This document shows positions 17,701 through 25,019 of a stretch of 64,000 nucleotides of DNA, one piece after another. The notes under the pieces are model-generated. The model was not told where the DNA came from. It worked only from the letters and a program-made list of their open reading frames with translations, and did no database searches. Numbering within the stretch: position 1 is the first letter of the stretch; each line of letters starts with the position of its first letter. Both the position numbers and the translations under genes were made by a program. Source of the stretch: Halotia branconii CENA392 (GTDB lineage: Bacteria > Cyanobacteriota > Cyanobacteriia > Cyanobacteriales > Nostocaceae); assembly GCF_029953635.1 (NCBI RefSeq), contig NZ_CP124543.1, forward strand, positions 4,877,455-4,941,454, given 5' to 3'.

Positions 17701-18734
17701 GCTTCTTCGCCTGTGGAACATCCCGCTATCCAAATACGGATCGGTGAGTCCAAGGTTCGACCCTTGGTGAGAATTGGAAATACCTTTTTTTTTAAAGCTT
17801 CAAAAGCTTCGGGATCTCGAAAAAAACTAGTGACGCAAATCAGTACGTCTTGATATAAGGCGGTTACTTCTGCTGGATTGTCTTGGAGATACCGGACGTA
17901 GTCTTCTAAGCTTTCAAGCTTGTACAAAATCATCCGCCGCAAGATTCGCCGTTTGAGAGTGGTCTGTTTGTAGTGGCTAAAGTCAACTCCCGTATTAGTC
18001 CGCAACAGGCTGAAAATTTTAGCAAGAGCATCTGTGCTTTCAATTTGCGGCTCCAGAGATATTTCTGGAATCGGGCGGTTGATATAGGGATGATGGCTGA
18101 TTTCTGCCAACTTTTGGGCGATTTCTTGCGGAGTCATGATAAAGTCTACACTACCGGAAGCAATAGCAGTGTTCGGCATACTACTAACTCTTGCTGTGTC
18201 TTGACACTGGGCAAAAGTGATACCTCCAACGGCCTTAACTACTTCCAGTCCCCGCGCGCCATCTGCATCGCCCCCCGACAGCACGACTGCGATCGCTTTA
18301 CTTGCCCGATCTTCTGCTAGGGAAAAAAAGAAATCATCGACTGTCATTGCTACACCACGAGTTGTCAAGCGTGGCTGTAGTCTTAGCATTCCCCCGGCAA
18401 TGGTCATTGTTTTATTGGGAGGAATCACGTAGACATGATTCGGTTCCACGACCATATCATTTTGCGCTTCAGTTACAGGCATCTGAGTTGCTCTAGAAAG
18501 AATCTCGCTGAGCAAACTTTTTTGATGAGGACTTAGGTGTTGAATCAACACAAATGCCATGCCAGTATCTTTTGGCAAATGGTTTAGCAATTGCGTGTAA
18601 GCTTCTAATCCACCCGCAGAGGCTCCCAAACCCACAATCGGAAATAATTCTTCTTGCTCGTTTGGCTCTTGATCTGATTCTTCATTGTTAGAAGTGGGAC
18701 GCTTAGTTTTTTTGGAAGACTGCCTGGGTGACAT
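14646..18734 (-). CDS. CheB-CheR-PAS hybrid histidine kinase, truncated in its receiver domain by an IS element
   Basis: Very large signalling protein; the chromosomal part is 14716-18734 and the last 23 residues are read from the IS. Domains in order: CheB methylesterase (about 30-215; VGLGASAGGLEAY, IQHLSPHQKSLLSE, LSGGDADGARG carry the Ser-His-Asp triad); CheR methyltransferase (about 240-510; WIAGCSTGEEAYSLA); a long coiled coil (about 655-760; NEELQSTNEELETAKEE); two PAS-like domains; HisKA with SVLSHELRNPLNAL near residue 1040; HATPase_c (GLGLGLSIVRHLVELHGG); then a REC domain that stops after LLSDIGMPEEDGY. The phospho-acceptor Asp is kept, but about half of the REC fold is lost, so receiver function is very likely gone while kinase function could survive. 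Cognate partners are not adjacent. Confidence 0.92.
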   Translation of the reverse strand: MSPRQSSKKTKRPTSNNEESDQEPNEQEELFPIVGLGASAGGLEAYTQLLNHLPKDTGMAFVLIQHLSPHQKSLLSEILSRATQMPVTEAQNDMVVEPNHVYVIPPNKTMTIAGGMLRLQPRLTTRGVAMTVDDFFFSLAEDRASKAIAVVLSGGDADGARGLEVVKAVGGITFAQCQDTARVSSMPNTAIASGSVDFIMTPQEIAQKLAEISHHPYINRPIPEISLEPQIESTDALAKIFSLLRTNTGVDFSHYKQTTLKRRILRRMILYKLESLEDYVRYLQDNPAEVTALYQDVLICVTSFFRDPEAFEALKKKVFPILTKGRTLDSPIRIWIAGCSTGEEAYSLAICFLEYLTEQKINLPIQIFATDVNEVAIDQARNAVYKDNQVREVSPERLQRFFVQVEGGYQIGKPVRELCVFARQNLLSDPPFSKLDLITCRNVLIYLGTNVQKKLLPIFHYGLKSTGYLMLGTSETVGEFTDLFALVDRKSKIYSKKGTTPTLGIELIPNNYPLEISIPQPISSQNAWDDLEMEKEADRIVLNNYAPVGVVINNDLDILQFRGKTNLYLQPPAGKPSFNLLKMAKEGLRLELRTAIHQAKKRQEIVKKEDLQIIENDLVRQVRVNVIPFKPAASEEYYFLVLFEDMQDSAISATEITINSRISSRQRQSMNARQQETSQLKQELATTKEYLQSIIEEQQATNQDLRAANEEILSSNEELQSTNEELETAKEEIQATNEELNTINDELQRRNIESNQVSNDLQNLLSNINIPILMLGGDLRIRRFTPLAGRIFNLIPTDIGRPLSDINHNLLISDLEPKILEVISTLNFKTQEVQDDENHWYDLRIRPYRTIDHKIDGAVVVLVDIDSLKRSAEKLKESRNYAEAIVETVRESLVVLNENLQVITANQSFYETFQVAPNQTEKRLIFDLGNGQWNIPQLRSLLEDILANSTQSQEVEVEHNFEQIGYKVMCLNARRMPQTDDTPMILLVIEDITQRKQWDVERVRLLAQEQSARAMAETANLAKDEFLSVLSHELRNPLNALLGWAQLLRTRQFDEATVDQGLEAIERSARTQAQLISDLLDVSRITSGRLHLEIEFIELASVIEAALKVVSVAAEAKNIHIESRLEPSTTNVPVDPIRLQQIIWNLLSNAIKFTPAAGRIEITLKYTDEQAEIQVTDTGIGIKADFLPYIFDRFRQADGSKTRSNSGLGLGLSIVRHLVELHGGTVTAQSQGERQGATFIVRLPLQTQPEESSQQTAIEPVVSITTPEILSDGIPSLAGIRVLAVDDEVAIRNLFIAVLEAHEVEVTAVTSAQEALSTLMANPGGYDVLLSDIGMPEEDGYPSFVTLGRGKIEIRDIEVLKN

Positions 18735-18933
18735 AATGTATAGCGCAAAATGAATATGTCAAGTTAACTAGGTAAAATAAGACACATTCATTAATATTTG
18801 CCTAAAATAAACTTTATGAATGTACTTTTACTTTTACATAATTTTACCAAAGTAACATGTAAAAAACCTCTGTCTTTTTAAAGATTAAACAGCTAATTGC
18901 TAGCCACAAAGAATCTATTTACTGAATAAACTC

Positions 18934-19060
18934 AGGACTTACGCAAGCCCAAATCGTCATTGCGACCGGAACGAAGTGTAGGGAAGCAATCGCAGGATTT
19001 TTGCGATTACGTCGCTATCGCTCGTAATGACGAAATTGCGTTAGTTTTGCGTAAGTCCTA
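18934..19060. repeat. MITE-like palindromic element
   Basis: About 127 bp bounded by the 13-base perfect inverted repeat AGGACTTACGCAA (18934-18946) and its complement (19047-19059). The interior is itself partly palindromic, with cgtcattgcgac on the left against taatgacgaaattgcg on the right. It has no coding capacity. A right-half copy is at 4838-4892, and a lone terminus TGCGTAAGTCCT is near 23967-23978. This fits a non-autonomous element mobilised by a transposase elsewhere in the genome. Confidence 0.8.
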
Positions 19061-19066
19061 AAACTT

Positions 19067-19174
19067 ATACTGTTTGGTTAACAAACTGATCTGTTGAGGT
19101 AAGCAGGGGAAGAAGAAGACTAGACAATAACTTCCTTTCCTCCATGCTTCAAGAGCTTATCCGAACCGTATTGA
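19067..19174. repeat. Second MITE-like element, copy 1
   Basis: Starts with atactgtttggttaacaaac and ends with gcttatccgaaccgtattga. The two ends are imperfect inverted repeats of the form CAATACKGTTCGG. A longer copy of the same element is at 30180-30315, with the same 'gaagaagaagactagacaat' interior and 'ctccatgcttcaa' segment. It lies immediately before the 42-bp tandem array. Confidence 0.75.
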
Positions 19175-19183
19175 CCGATGTCT

Positions 19184-19390
19184 TAACATAACAAGTCAAT
19201 GTATTGGCATAACAGACCGATGTCTTAACATAACAGGTCAATGTATTGGCATAACAGACCGATGTCTTAACAGAACAAGTCAATGTATTGGCATTGCAGA
19301 CCGATGTCTTAACAGAACAGGTCAATGCATTGATATTGCAGACCGATGTCTTAACATAACAAGTCAATGCATTGGTATTGCAGACCGATG
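19184..19390. repeat. 42-bp tandem repeat array, five units
   Basis: Units start at 19184, 19226, 19268, 19310 and 19352. They are homologous to the array at 12705-12869 but carry accgatgtct where the first array has actgatggat. The terminal tail 'gatgtaattacaaaactgtaag' is shared. A minus-strand open frame across it merely repeats a 14-residue unit because 42 is divisible by three; I do not regard it as a gene. Confidence 0.9.
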
Positions 19391-19446
19391 TAATTACAAA
19401 ACTGTAAGCTGATCAAGAGTTAATTGCTAAGCGTAATAGAGTCCAT

Positions 19447-20052
19447 TTACTGAATAAACTTGTTGAGTTCCTGCACTAACAGATGTACTGTTGTTGATGG
19501 ATTGTCTTGAGATGGAATGTGAGGAACGTATTGTTTAAGAAGATTTTCAGCATTTTTAATAGCAATAAATTGTTTCTCAAGTAGCTCATCATAAATCGTA
19601 TCGCTATTTTTCTTGTATGGTCGTCCTAATAAATCAGTTAACTTTTTATTATAATCACTTCGAGGAATACCAGTATTGAGAAATTGAAAATGCAGGACAT
19701 ACCACAGTTCAAATGCTTCATTAGAATAAGCTACTTGAAATCCTTGAGCTTCAGCATTTATCATCGCATTATTAAAGTCTTCTTTAGTCCAAGAATCACG
19801 ATCAAAAACGCACCAAACTTGATTATAATCATCTTGTTTATTTAATTGTTTTGCACTTTCAACTAATTTGCTGGGATTTTCTCCTCTACCCTGCACATTT
19901 ATTTCAGCAACATTTTTGGGAACGCGAAAATTCCTAAAGTAATTAGGTTCAGTTTTCTCTCCTTCACATACAATCAAGAATCTCTGCCTAATTTCCCTCG
20001 TATTAACTTTTCGTTCGTGATATCCACGAGAGTTTACCTTTTTTCTAGGCAT
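19447..20052 (-). CDS. rloB: RloB-family protein (TOPRIM-like), probable nuclease partner of an ATPase
   Basis: A 201-residue protein of the RloB family. LIVCEGEKTEPNYFRNF (about residue 27) carries the TOPRIM-type glutamate. VWCVFDRDSW supplies the acidic DxD-like pair, and AYSNEAFELWYVLHF is a further family hallmark. RloB occurs next to the ATPase RloA, originally noticed inside restriction-modification loci, and the pair resembles two-gene ATPase+TOPRIM defence systems (OLD/Gabija/PARIS-like logic). I use ATG 20052 rather than the upstream TTG at 20061. The ATG overlaps the ATPase stop codon by 8 bases (ATGCCTAG), so translation is coupled. The gene appears complete. Its biochemical activity is inferred from family only. 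Confidence 0.88.
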   Translation of the reverse strand: MPRKKVNSRGYHERKVNTREIRQRFLIVCEGEKTEPNYFRNFRVPKNVAEINVQGRGENPSKLVESAKQLNKQDDYNQVWCVFDRDSWTKEDFNNAMINAEAQGFQVAYSNEAFELWYVLHFQFLNTGIPRSDYNKKLTDLLGRPYKKNSDTIYDELLEKQFIAIKNAENLLKQYVPHIPSQDNPSTTVHLLVQELNKFIQ

Positions 20053-21343
20053 CAGAGTCAATTAGATGATTCAAACTTCCAATATATGGAATTGCACCAT
20101 ATCTACCTTTAATATAATCGCTCTCATAAGATGCATCTTCAGGTATTTTGTATTCTGCTAAAGAGTACAAATCTGTTGCACCATATCTATTTTTTTCAGT
20201 AAACCAAATTTGATCCCTACGAAAAAGCTTGTTACTAAGCAAATTCGTATCGTGAGTCATAAAGATTAACTGAGCATTACTTGAATTTGTTTCGTGAGAA
20301 TTAAATAATTTTACAATTGCGCGACTGATTAAAGGATGAATCCTAGCATCAAATTCATCAATGATTAAAATCTTACCATCTTTTAGTGTGTCAACAAGAA
20401 GACCTACTAAAACAAAGACTTTTTGAGTTCCCTCAGATTCTTGATGTTCTAAATCAAACAGTTCTGTAGACACAGGATTTCCTTCAGCATCAAATTTTTG
20501 ATGCATAGTTTTCACTAATGAAAATCTTCTTACCATATTTGTTAAAACAAAGTTCTTTTGCTCATCTGGTAATTTTCTAGGCCAAGAATCAATAGTGATT
20601 TCACTTTCTTCTATAATTTCTTCTATTTTGATATTACTAAATCCCAAATCTAATTTTTTAAGCAACTGAATAATTTCATCTTTATTTTTATTTTTTCTTA
20701 AACAACTGAGTGTGTATCCTTGATAGTTTCCATCTTCTAAACCAGAAACAACGTTGACTCTGTTGGTCAGTAAATCTAAGATTTCTTCTGCAATCTTGAC
20801 ATTAAATTGAGCAGATACAGATAAGAAAAGAGCATTATGTCTTGTTTTCTCCTGAATACCATCAGCTTTATATGTTTTAGAAACACTAAATTTGTCTAGT
20901 TTGCGCTCAAAAAGTTTAGTTTCTTTCAATTTAGGAACATAAAATAACCATTCAGAGACAACTAGGTCACGAGTTGCCTCAAATCCGTATCTATATTTAT
21001 TACCATTCATTAAAAATACTATTTCAAAAAAAGATGGTTTTTTTTCGGTTTCAGTACTGAGTTGAAATCGCTCAATATTTATTTTTTCAGTACTTTGAGT
21101 CTCTTTAGAAGAATTAACCATGAACCATTTCATGAAATCTAAAGCTTTAGCTAGGTTACTTTTACCACTAGCGTTTGCACCGTATATTGCAGCACTTTTA
21201 AGTAGTTGCAAATTATCATCTACTTCAAAAACATTATTTTCATCAAGCTTTTTGTTTTGTGCGACAAGATTAGCTGCCACCATGCTAAAGGTGACTTGCT
21301 CTTTAAACGATCTGTAGTTGCCGACACTAAATTCAATGAGCAT
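20045..21343 (-). CDS. rloA: RloA-type AAA ATPase (AAA_15/AAA_21)
   Basis: A 432-residue ABC/SMC-like ATPase. The N-terminus MLIEFSVGNYRSFKEQ is the standard start of this family, so I choose ATG 21343 over upstream extensions. Walker A is AIYGANASGKSNLAKAL (residues about 52-68), Walker B is GKILIIDEFDARIHP near residue 330, and the switch histidine is in LIFMTHDTNLLS. The middle is a variable sensing or helical region. The protein is expected to form a complex with RloB, couple ATP hydrolysis to sensing, and restrain or trigger the TOPRIM partner. No methylase or other restriction gene adjoins it, so this is a stand-alone pair. Its AT-rich composition relative to its neighbours may indicate transfer. 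Confidence 0.9.
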   Translation of the reverse strand: MLIEFSVGNYRSFKEQVTFSMVAANLVAQNKKLDENNVFEVDDNLQLLKSAAIYGANASGKSNLAKALDFMKWFMVNSSKETQSTEKINIERFQLSTETEKKPSFFEIVFLMNGNKYRYGFEATRDLVVSEWLFYVPKLKETKLFERKLDKFSVSKTYKADGIQEKTRHNALFLSVSAQFNVKIAEEILDLLTNRVNVVSGLEDGNYQGYTLSCLRKNKNKDEIIQLLKKLDLGFSNIKIEEIIEESEITIDSWPRKLPDEQKNFVLTNMVRRFSLVKTMHQKFDAEGNPVSTELFDLEHQESEGTQKVFVLVGLLVDTLKDGKILIIDEFDARIHPLISRAIVKLFNSHETNSSNAQLIFMTHDTNLLSNKLFRRDQIWFTEKNRYGATDLYSLAEYKIPEDASYESDYIKGRYGAIPYIGSLNHLIDSDA

Positions 21344-21715
21344 AGCATGAAGTTTAGGCTTAAAGTATAAATCTGTGAATAAATCATAATTTACTGCTTT
21401 AAGAGTAGCAATAATTGATTGAAGATGATAAATTGTAAGATTGTTTTCAAATATACATAATATATACCATTTAGCTTTAGGGCGATCGCATACTCTCATA
21501 AACTGCAACGCCAAAAAGTACAAAACGCATCAATGAAAAGATTTAAGCAGTCAAAACAGCGATCGCATTCAATAGAAGGCAAATTTTAAAAATGCAGTGC
21601 GCTGTAAATGCATCTTGGGGAATATGTTTTAAACACACCTTAGTTAGAGTCTCTGCGCCAAATTACCGTGATAGTATACGCCTCATTCCTGTTGTTGCTA
21701 CGTTAGGAGGCAAGT

Positions 21716-22786
21716 ATGGAAATTAGTAGACGCAGCCTGTTAAAAACTGCTTCTGCTTCGGGAATAGTGGCAGCAGGACTTGCGGCTTCGGAAGGATTTT
21801 TACAACCGATTATTGCTCAAGCAGAACCAGTTGATGAAAATACTCAACTTTTAGCTCAAAGTACACCCACTTCAACTAGACGCGGCGAAATGTTATATCG
21901 CAATCTTGGAAGTACTAAAGAACAAGTATCTTTGATTGGTTTAGGGGGATATCATATTGGCAAAATTGAAGATGAGCAACAAAGTATTAAGCTAATCCGC
22001 AGTGCCATAGATCGCGGCATTAATTTTATGGATAACTCTTGGGACTATCACAACGGACGCAGCCACCGTTGGATGGGAAATGCCCTTAAAGATGGTTATC
22101 GCGATAAAGTTTTCCTCATGACCAAAATCGACGGTCGCACTAAAGCTGCTGCAAAAATGCAGATTGATGAATCACTCAAAGATTTGCAGGTCGATCATAT
22201 TGATTTATTGCAGCATCATGAAATACTGCGCTTTGAAGATCCTGATCGGATCTTTGCTCCCGGTGGTGCAATGGAAGCAGCTATTGAGGCGCAGAAAGCG
22301 GGCAAAATTCGCTATATTGGCTTTACAGGCCACAAAAACCCCAACATTCACCTGCAAATGTTGGAAGTTGCGGCAAAAAACGGTTTCCGCTTCGACACTG
22401 TGCAGATGCCCTTGAATGTGATGGATGCCCATTTTAGAAGTTTTGGACAGCAGGTTTTACCTGTGTTAGTCAAAAATAATATTGGTGTCTTGGCGATGAA
22501 AACCATCGGGGAGTCTTACATTCTTAGAAGCAATACAGTTAGTGCGATCGAATGCCTGCACTACGCAATGAATTTGCCAACTTCAGTTGTCATTACGGGC
22601 ATTGACAGCATGAAAATTTTAGACCAAGCGTTTGAGGCAGTTCGCACCTTTAAGCCAATGGATCAAGCACAAGTTACAGCACTGTTAGCGCGTACCCGTG
22701 AGGCAGCAGCAAAAGGACAGTATGAACGATATAAGACCACAACCCAAAATGATAGTACAGCTATGAATCCCGCTTGGTTGGGGTAA
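21716..22786 (+). CDS. Aldo/keto reductase with Tat signal
   Basis: A 356-residue protein. The N-terminus MEISRRSLLKTASASG followed by a hydrophobic AAGLAASEG stretch is a twin-arginine signal, and the mature part starts near residue 40. The aldo/keto reductase barrel begins with YRNLGSTKEQVSLIGLGGYH. The catalytic Asp-Tyr-Lys-His set is partly recognisable in NFMDNSWDYHNGRSHRWMG, FLMTKIDGRT and HIDLLQHHEIL. NAD(P)H-dependent reduction of a carbonyl is expected, but export of an NADPH enzyme is unusual, so the pyridine nucleotide role is uncertain. A good AGGAGG-like site ('taggaggcaag') precedes the ATG. There are no clear functional neighbours. Confidence 0.88.
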   Translation: MEISRRSLLKTASASGIVAAGLAASEGFLQPIIAQAEPVDENTQLLAQSTPTSTRRGEMLYRNLGSTKEQVSLIGLGGYHIGKIEDEQQSIKLIRSAIDRGINFMDNSWDYHNGRSHRWMGNALKDGYRDKVFLMTKIDGRTKAAAKMQIDESLKDLQVDHIDLLQHHEILRFEDPDRIFAPGGAMEAAIEAQKAGKIRYIGFTGHKNPNIHLQMLEVAAKNGFRFDTVQMPLNVMDAHFRSFGQQVLPVLVKNNIGVLAMKTIGESYILRSNTVSAIECLHYAMNLPTSVVITGIDSMKILDQAFEAVRTFKPMDQAQVTALLARTREAAAKGQYERYKTTTQNDSTAMNPAWLG

Positions 22787-22988
22787 ATATTAATACTATT
22801 TTTGCGTCTACTATAGTACGGCCGCCTTCAATCAAGGAATGTGAAATCTATTTGCACAATTTGCATCGACAGCATCTAGCTTACATTAATTGGCTTTAAT
22901 TGTAGCTCGTAATTTCAGTATTAGTAATTGTCCTTATTTTTTGTTAGACGTTGCAAAAGATAACTATTATTCGAGGAGAACATTGATT

Positions 22989-23636
22989 ATGATCAACTTC
23001 AAGATATTTTCTACTGGTATGATGGCGATCGCCTTGTCTGTGGCAACTGGTTGTACACCAACTGGACAGCCCGATCAAAATGTATCTCAAACTCCACCTG
23101 CTCAACCAGTGCAAACAACTGACACTCCATCCCCAACTGTATCACCAACTACATCAGGACAAAATAATCTCAGTGCTTCAGACAAACAATTTATGAACGA
23201 AGCTGCTCAAGATGGTTTAGCAGAAGTCCAACTAGGACAACTAGCATCAGAACGTGGAACTAGTGATACAGTAAAACAATTTGGACAGCGGATGGTTCAA
23301 GATCATACCCAGGTGAACAATCAACTCAAGCAGTTGGCGACTCAAAAAGGTGTGACACTGCCAACTACTATCGGCACTACAAACCAGCAAGTTGAGCAAC
23401 GCTTATCCAAACTTTCTGGTGCTAACTTTGATCGCGAATATATGAATGAGATGGTTCAAGCTCACCAAAAGGATGTTTCTGCATTTCAAAATGAAGCTCA
23501 ACAGGGACAAGATGCAGATTTAAAAGCACTTGTGACTCAGGCGTTACCAACTCTTCAAGAACATCTGCAACAAGCTCGTTCCATTGTCAATCCTGGAACT
23601 TCAACTAGCACACCAACTCCAACCACTACTCCGTAG
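22989..23636 (+). CDS. DUF4142 lipoprotein
   Basis: A 215-residue exported protein. The N-terminus MINFKIFSTGMMAIALSVATGC is a lipoprotein signal with a lipobox-like VATGC, after which a Pro/Thr/Gln-rich linker runs to about residue 60. The DUF4142 domain (about 65-195) is a four-helix ferritin-like bundle: FMNEAAQDGLAEVQLGQLA, FGQRMVQDHTQVNNQLK, REYMNEMVQAHQKDV. A second low-complexity Thr/Pro tail ends the protein. The function of DUF4142 proteins is unclear. The start at 22989 has a GAGGAG ribosome binding site 10 bases upstream; the longer frame from 22890 would bury the signal peptide. Confidence 0.85.
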   Translation: MINFKIFSTGMMAIALSVATGCTPTGQPDQNVSQTPPAQPVQTTDTPSPTVSPTTSGQNNLSASDKQFMNEAAQDGLAEVQLGQLASERGTSDTVKQFGQRMVQDHTQVNNQLKQLATQKGVTLPTTIGTTNQQVEQRLSKLSGANFDREYMNEMVQAHQKDVSAFQNEAQQGQDADLKALVTQALPTLQEHLQQARSIVNPGTSTSTPTPTTTP

Positions 23637-23696
23637 GTGCTAGATTTTAGCATCGTCAAAGATACTGTGCAGCGGATTATTGAACGCACCAAATTT

Positions 23697-23978
23697 CTCT
23701 GTGTCCTCAGCGTCCTCTGCGGTTTTATTTTCAGCATTGCATAAATGCGGAATGATTGTATAGATTTTCCTTTGCGTCTTTGTGCGCCAGTTGCCACAAG
23801 TCGGTGGCACTTCCTACAAGTCGGCGGCACTTCCTACAAGTCGGGGAACCCGCCCAACGGAGTGCCTTAGGAACCCGCCCACGGCGCTGGCTCCCCAACG
23901 CACTGGCTTGTCTTGGCATGAAATATTTACCCCTAGATTTAGCAACGCTTTATTTTCCATTATTTGTGCGTAAGTCCT
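23697..23978. repeat. Mosaic of dispersed repeats
   Basis: This holds a 'ctctgtgtcctcagcgtcctctgcggtt' type repeat (23697-23727), a 'tttgcgtctttgtgcg' piece (23770-23786), and a direct repeat of tcggcggcacttcctacaag-like units at 23803-23841. A GC-rich 'gaacccgcccaacgg' block follows to about 23913. A terminus like that of the 18934 MITE lies at 23967-23978. All short frames across it are shadows of the repeats. Confidence 0.7.
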
Positions 23979-24090
23979 GTTTAAAATACCCTTAGTGGCT
24001 GCTCAAAGAAAAAGAAAAAATCAAAGCAAGAGGAATCCAATTCGCACTATTAGAAGCAGGTTGCTTGATTTTATATAAAGCACAAGCCGA

Positions 24091-24543
24091 TTAATCTTCA
24101 ATTGGAGGAGCAACAGCCTCCGTTATGCCATACGCTGCTAATCGTTCACATAAAGCTTCTGCCTTTTGCGTATCGAGATAAGCGTGCAGATACACAACTT
24201 TTCCCCAGCGCATTTTAATAATATGAACGCCTTCATTAACGTATTGAGAACCGTCTGCTGGTGTAGCTGTATCAACCCACTCAACGGCAATTATTGTATC
24301 CCAGGGGAAACCGCTAACTGCAATGTCTTTAATCTCAAAATTTAGTCCAGGCCATAGTAAATAAAGGCGCTGGAACCATTGCCGCATTCCCTCAATACTA
24401 TGGCGAGTACCTCCAAGTGCATGAGTTCCACTAAAGGTATGAGTAATTGACGGTGACACTCCTTTAAGTGTTGATTCGTAATCACCTCGATTTAAGCACT
24501 CGAAAACATTTCTGATTTGTCGACGAATAAGGAAAGAGTACAT
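24091..24543 (-). CDS. SnoaL-like / NTF2-fold protein
   Basis: A 150-residue protein of the SnoaL-like polyketide-cyclase/NTF2 superfamily: short N-terminal helix with VFECLNRGDYESTL, then HTFSGTHALGGTRHSIEGMRQWF, LWPGLNFEIKDI, and the conserved C-terminal strands AVEWVDTATPADGSQYVNEG and GKVVYLHAYLDTQ. Members are small enzymes or ligand binders, and their substrates cannot be predicted. The start is preceded by a good AGGAG site (24553-24557). Palindromic sites just upstream (24578-24642) suggest control by a repressor, probably TetR-like. No such regulator is adjacent. Confidence 0.8.
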   Translation of the reverse strand: MYSFLIRRQIRNVFECLNRGDYESTLKGVSPSITHTFSGTHALGGTRHSIEGMRQWFQRLYLLWPGLNFEIKDIAVSGFPWDTIIAVEWVDTATPADGSQYVNEGVHIIKMRWGKVVYLHAYLDTQKAEALCERLAAYGITEAVAPPIED

Positions 24544-24577
24544 GGCTTTACGCCTCCTTACAAATCCTTTTTGAATA

Positions 24578-24642
24578 TTATACAGAATTGTTCCGTATAA
24601 CTACTCTTTACGGAGGATGATATGAAGAATTTTTCCGTATAA
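24578..24642 (-). promoter_or_regulatory. Two operator-like palindromes upstream of the SnoaL-like gene
   Basis: The first palindrome (24578-24600) reads TTATACAGAA-ttg-TTCCGTATAA, with one mismatch between arms. The second (about 24621-24642) is an imperfect version ending in TTCCGTATAAT. They lie about 35-100 bases upstream of the start codon at 24543, where a promoter would be. Spacing and symmetry are like TetR/AcrR-family operators; the regulator is not in this window. Confidence 0.55.
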
Positions 24643-24727
24643 TATCCTTATTTAAAGTATCAAAAATACCATAATGAAATGATAAAAAGTGTATAAAATA
24701 AGCTTTTTGACTTTTAACTTCAGTGTA

Positions 24728-24827
24728 GTGATACTAGTGGCTTCATCTAAAATCAGGATGCTGGAATAATTGATCAAGGCACGGGCAATTTGTAAGCGTT
24801 GTCACTGACCGTCGTTAAGATTAACAG
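24728..24827 (-). pseudogene. Remnant of an ABC transporter ATPase domain
   Basis: Reading leftwards from about 24827 gives NLNDGQ, a TGA stop, QRLQIARALIN, SSILILDEATS. This is the ABC signature through Walker B and D-loop of an exporter-type ATPase (consensus NLSGGQRQRLAIARAL, ILDEATSALD). It has an in-frame stop and no flanking homology I can see on either side, so it is a decayed fragment. Confidence 0.75.
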
Positions 24828-24863
24828 CACACTTTAAGCGTAGTATTTAATATTAGTAAAAAT

Positions 24864-25014
24864 GCATAATAAGACAGTAATTACATTCTTTTTATTGAGG
24901 CTATCTGCTCAACTTGATAAACTACTAAAAACTAAACAATCTAATAAACGAATTACAAGCAATTTTAGAGGACTTTGAGTTAAGTAAATAAAGCGGTGAA
25001 ATCACTTTCCTTTG
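24864..25014 (+). pseudogene. Duplicated 5' end of the XdhC gene, decayed
   Basis: Matches 26079-26220, the leader and first codons of the intact XdhC-family gene, at most positions. It contains the equivalents of ttattgaggctatctgctca and acgaattacaagcaatttta and the first about 20 codons. The start codon is changed (ctaata in place of ctaatg) and there is an in-frame TAA. It ends exactly where the flavin reductase gene ends, so a segment was duplicated around that gene and one copy then lost function. Confidence 0.85.
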
Positions 25015-25019
25015 GCAAC

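Noticed and set aside
19149..19367. A minus-strand frame encoding a Cys/Thr-rich repeat protein
   Set aside because: It is produced by the 42-bp tandem array, whose unit length is a multiple of three. It has no start signal and its homologous array at 12705 lacks an equivalent frame.
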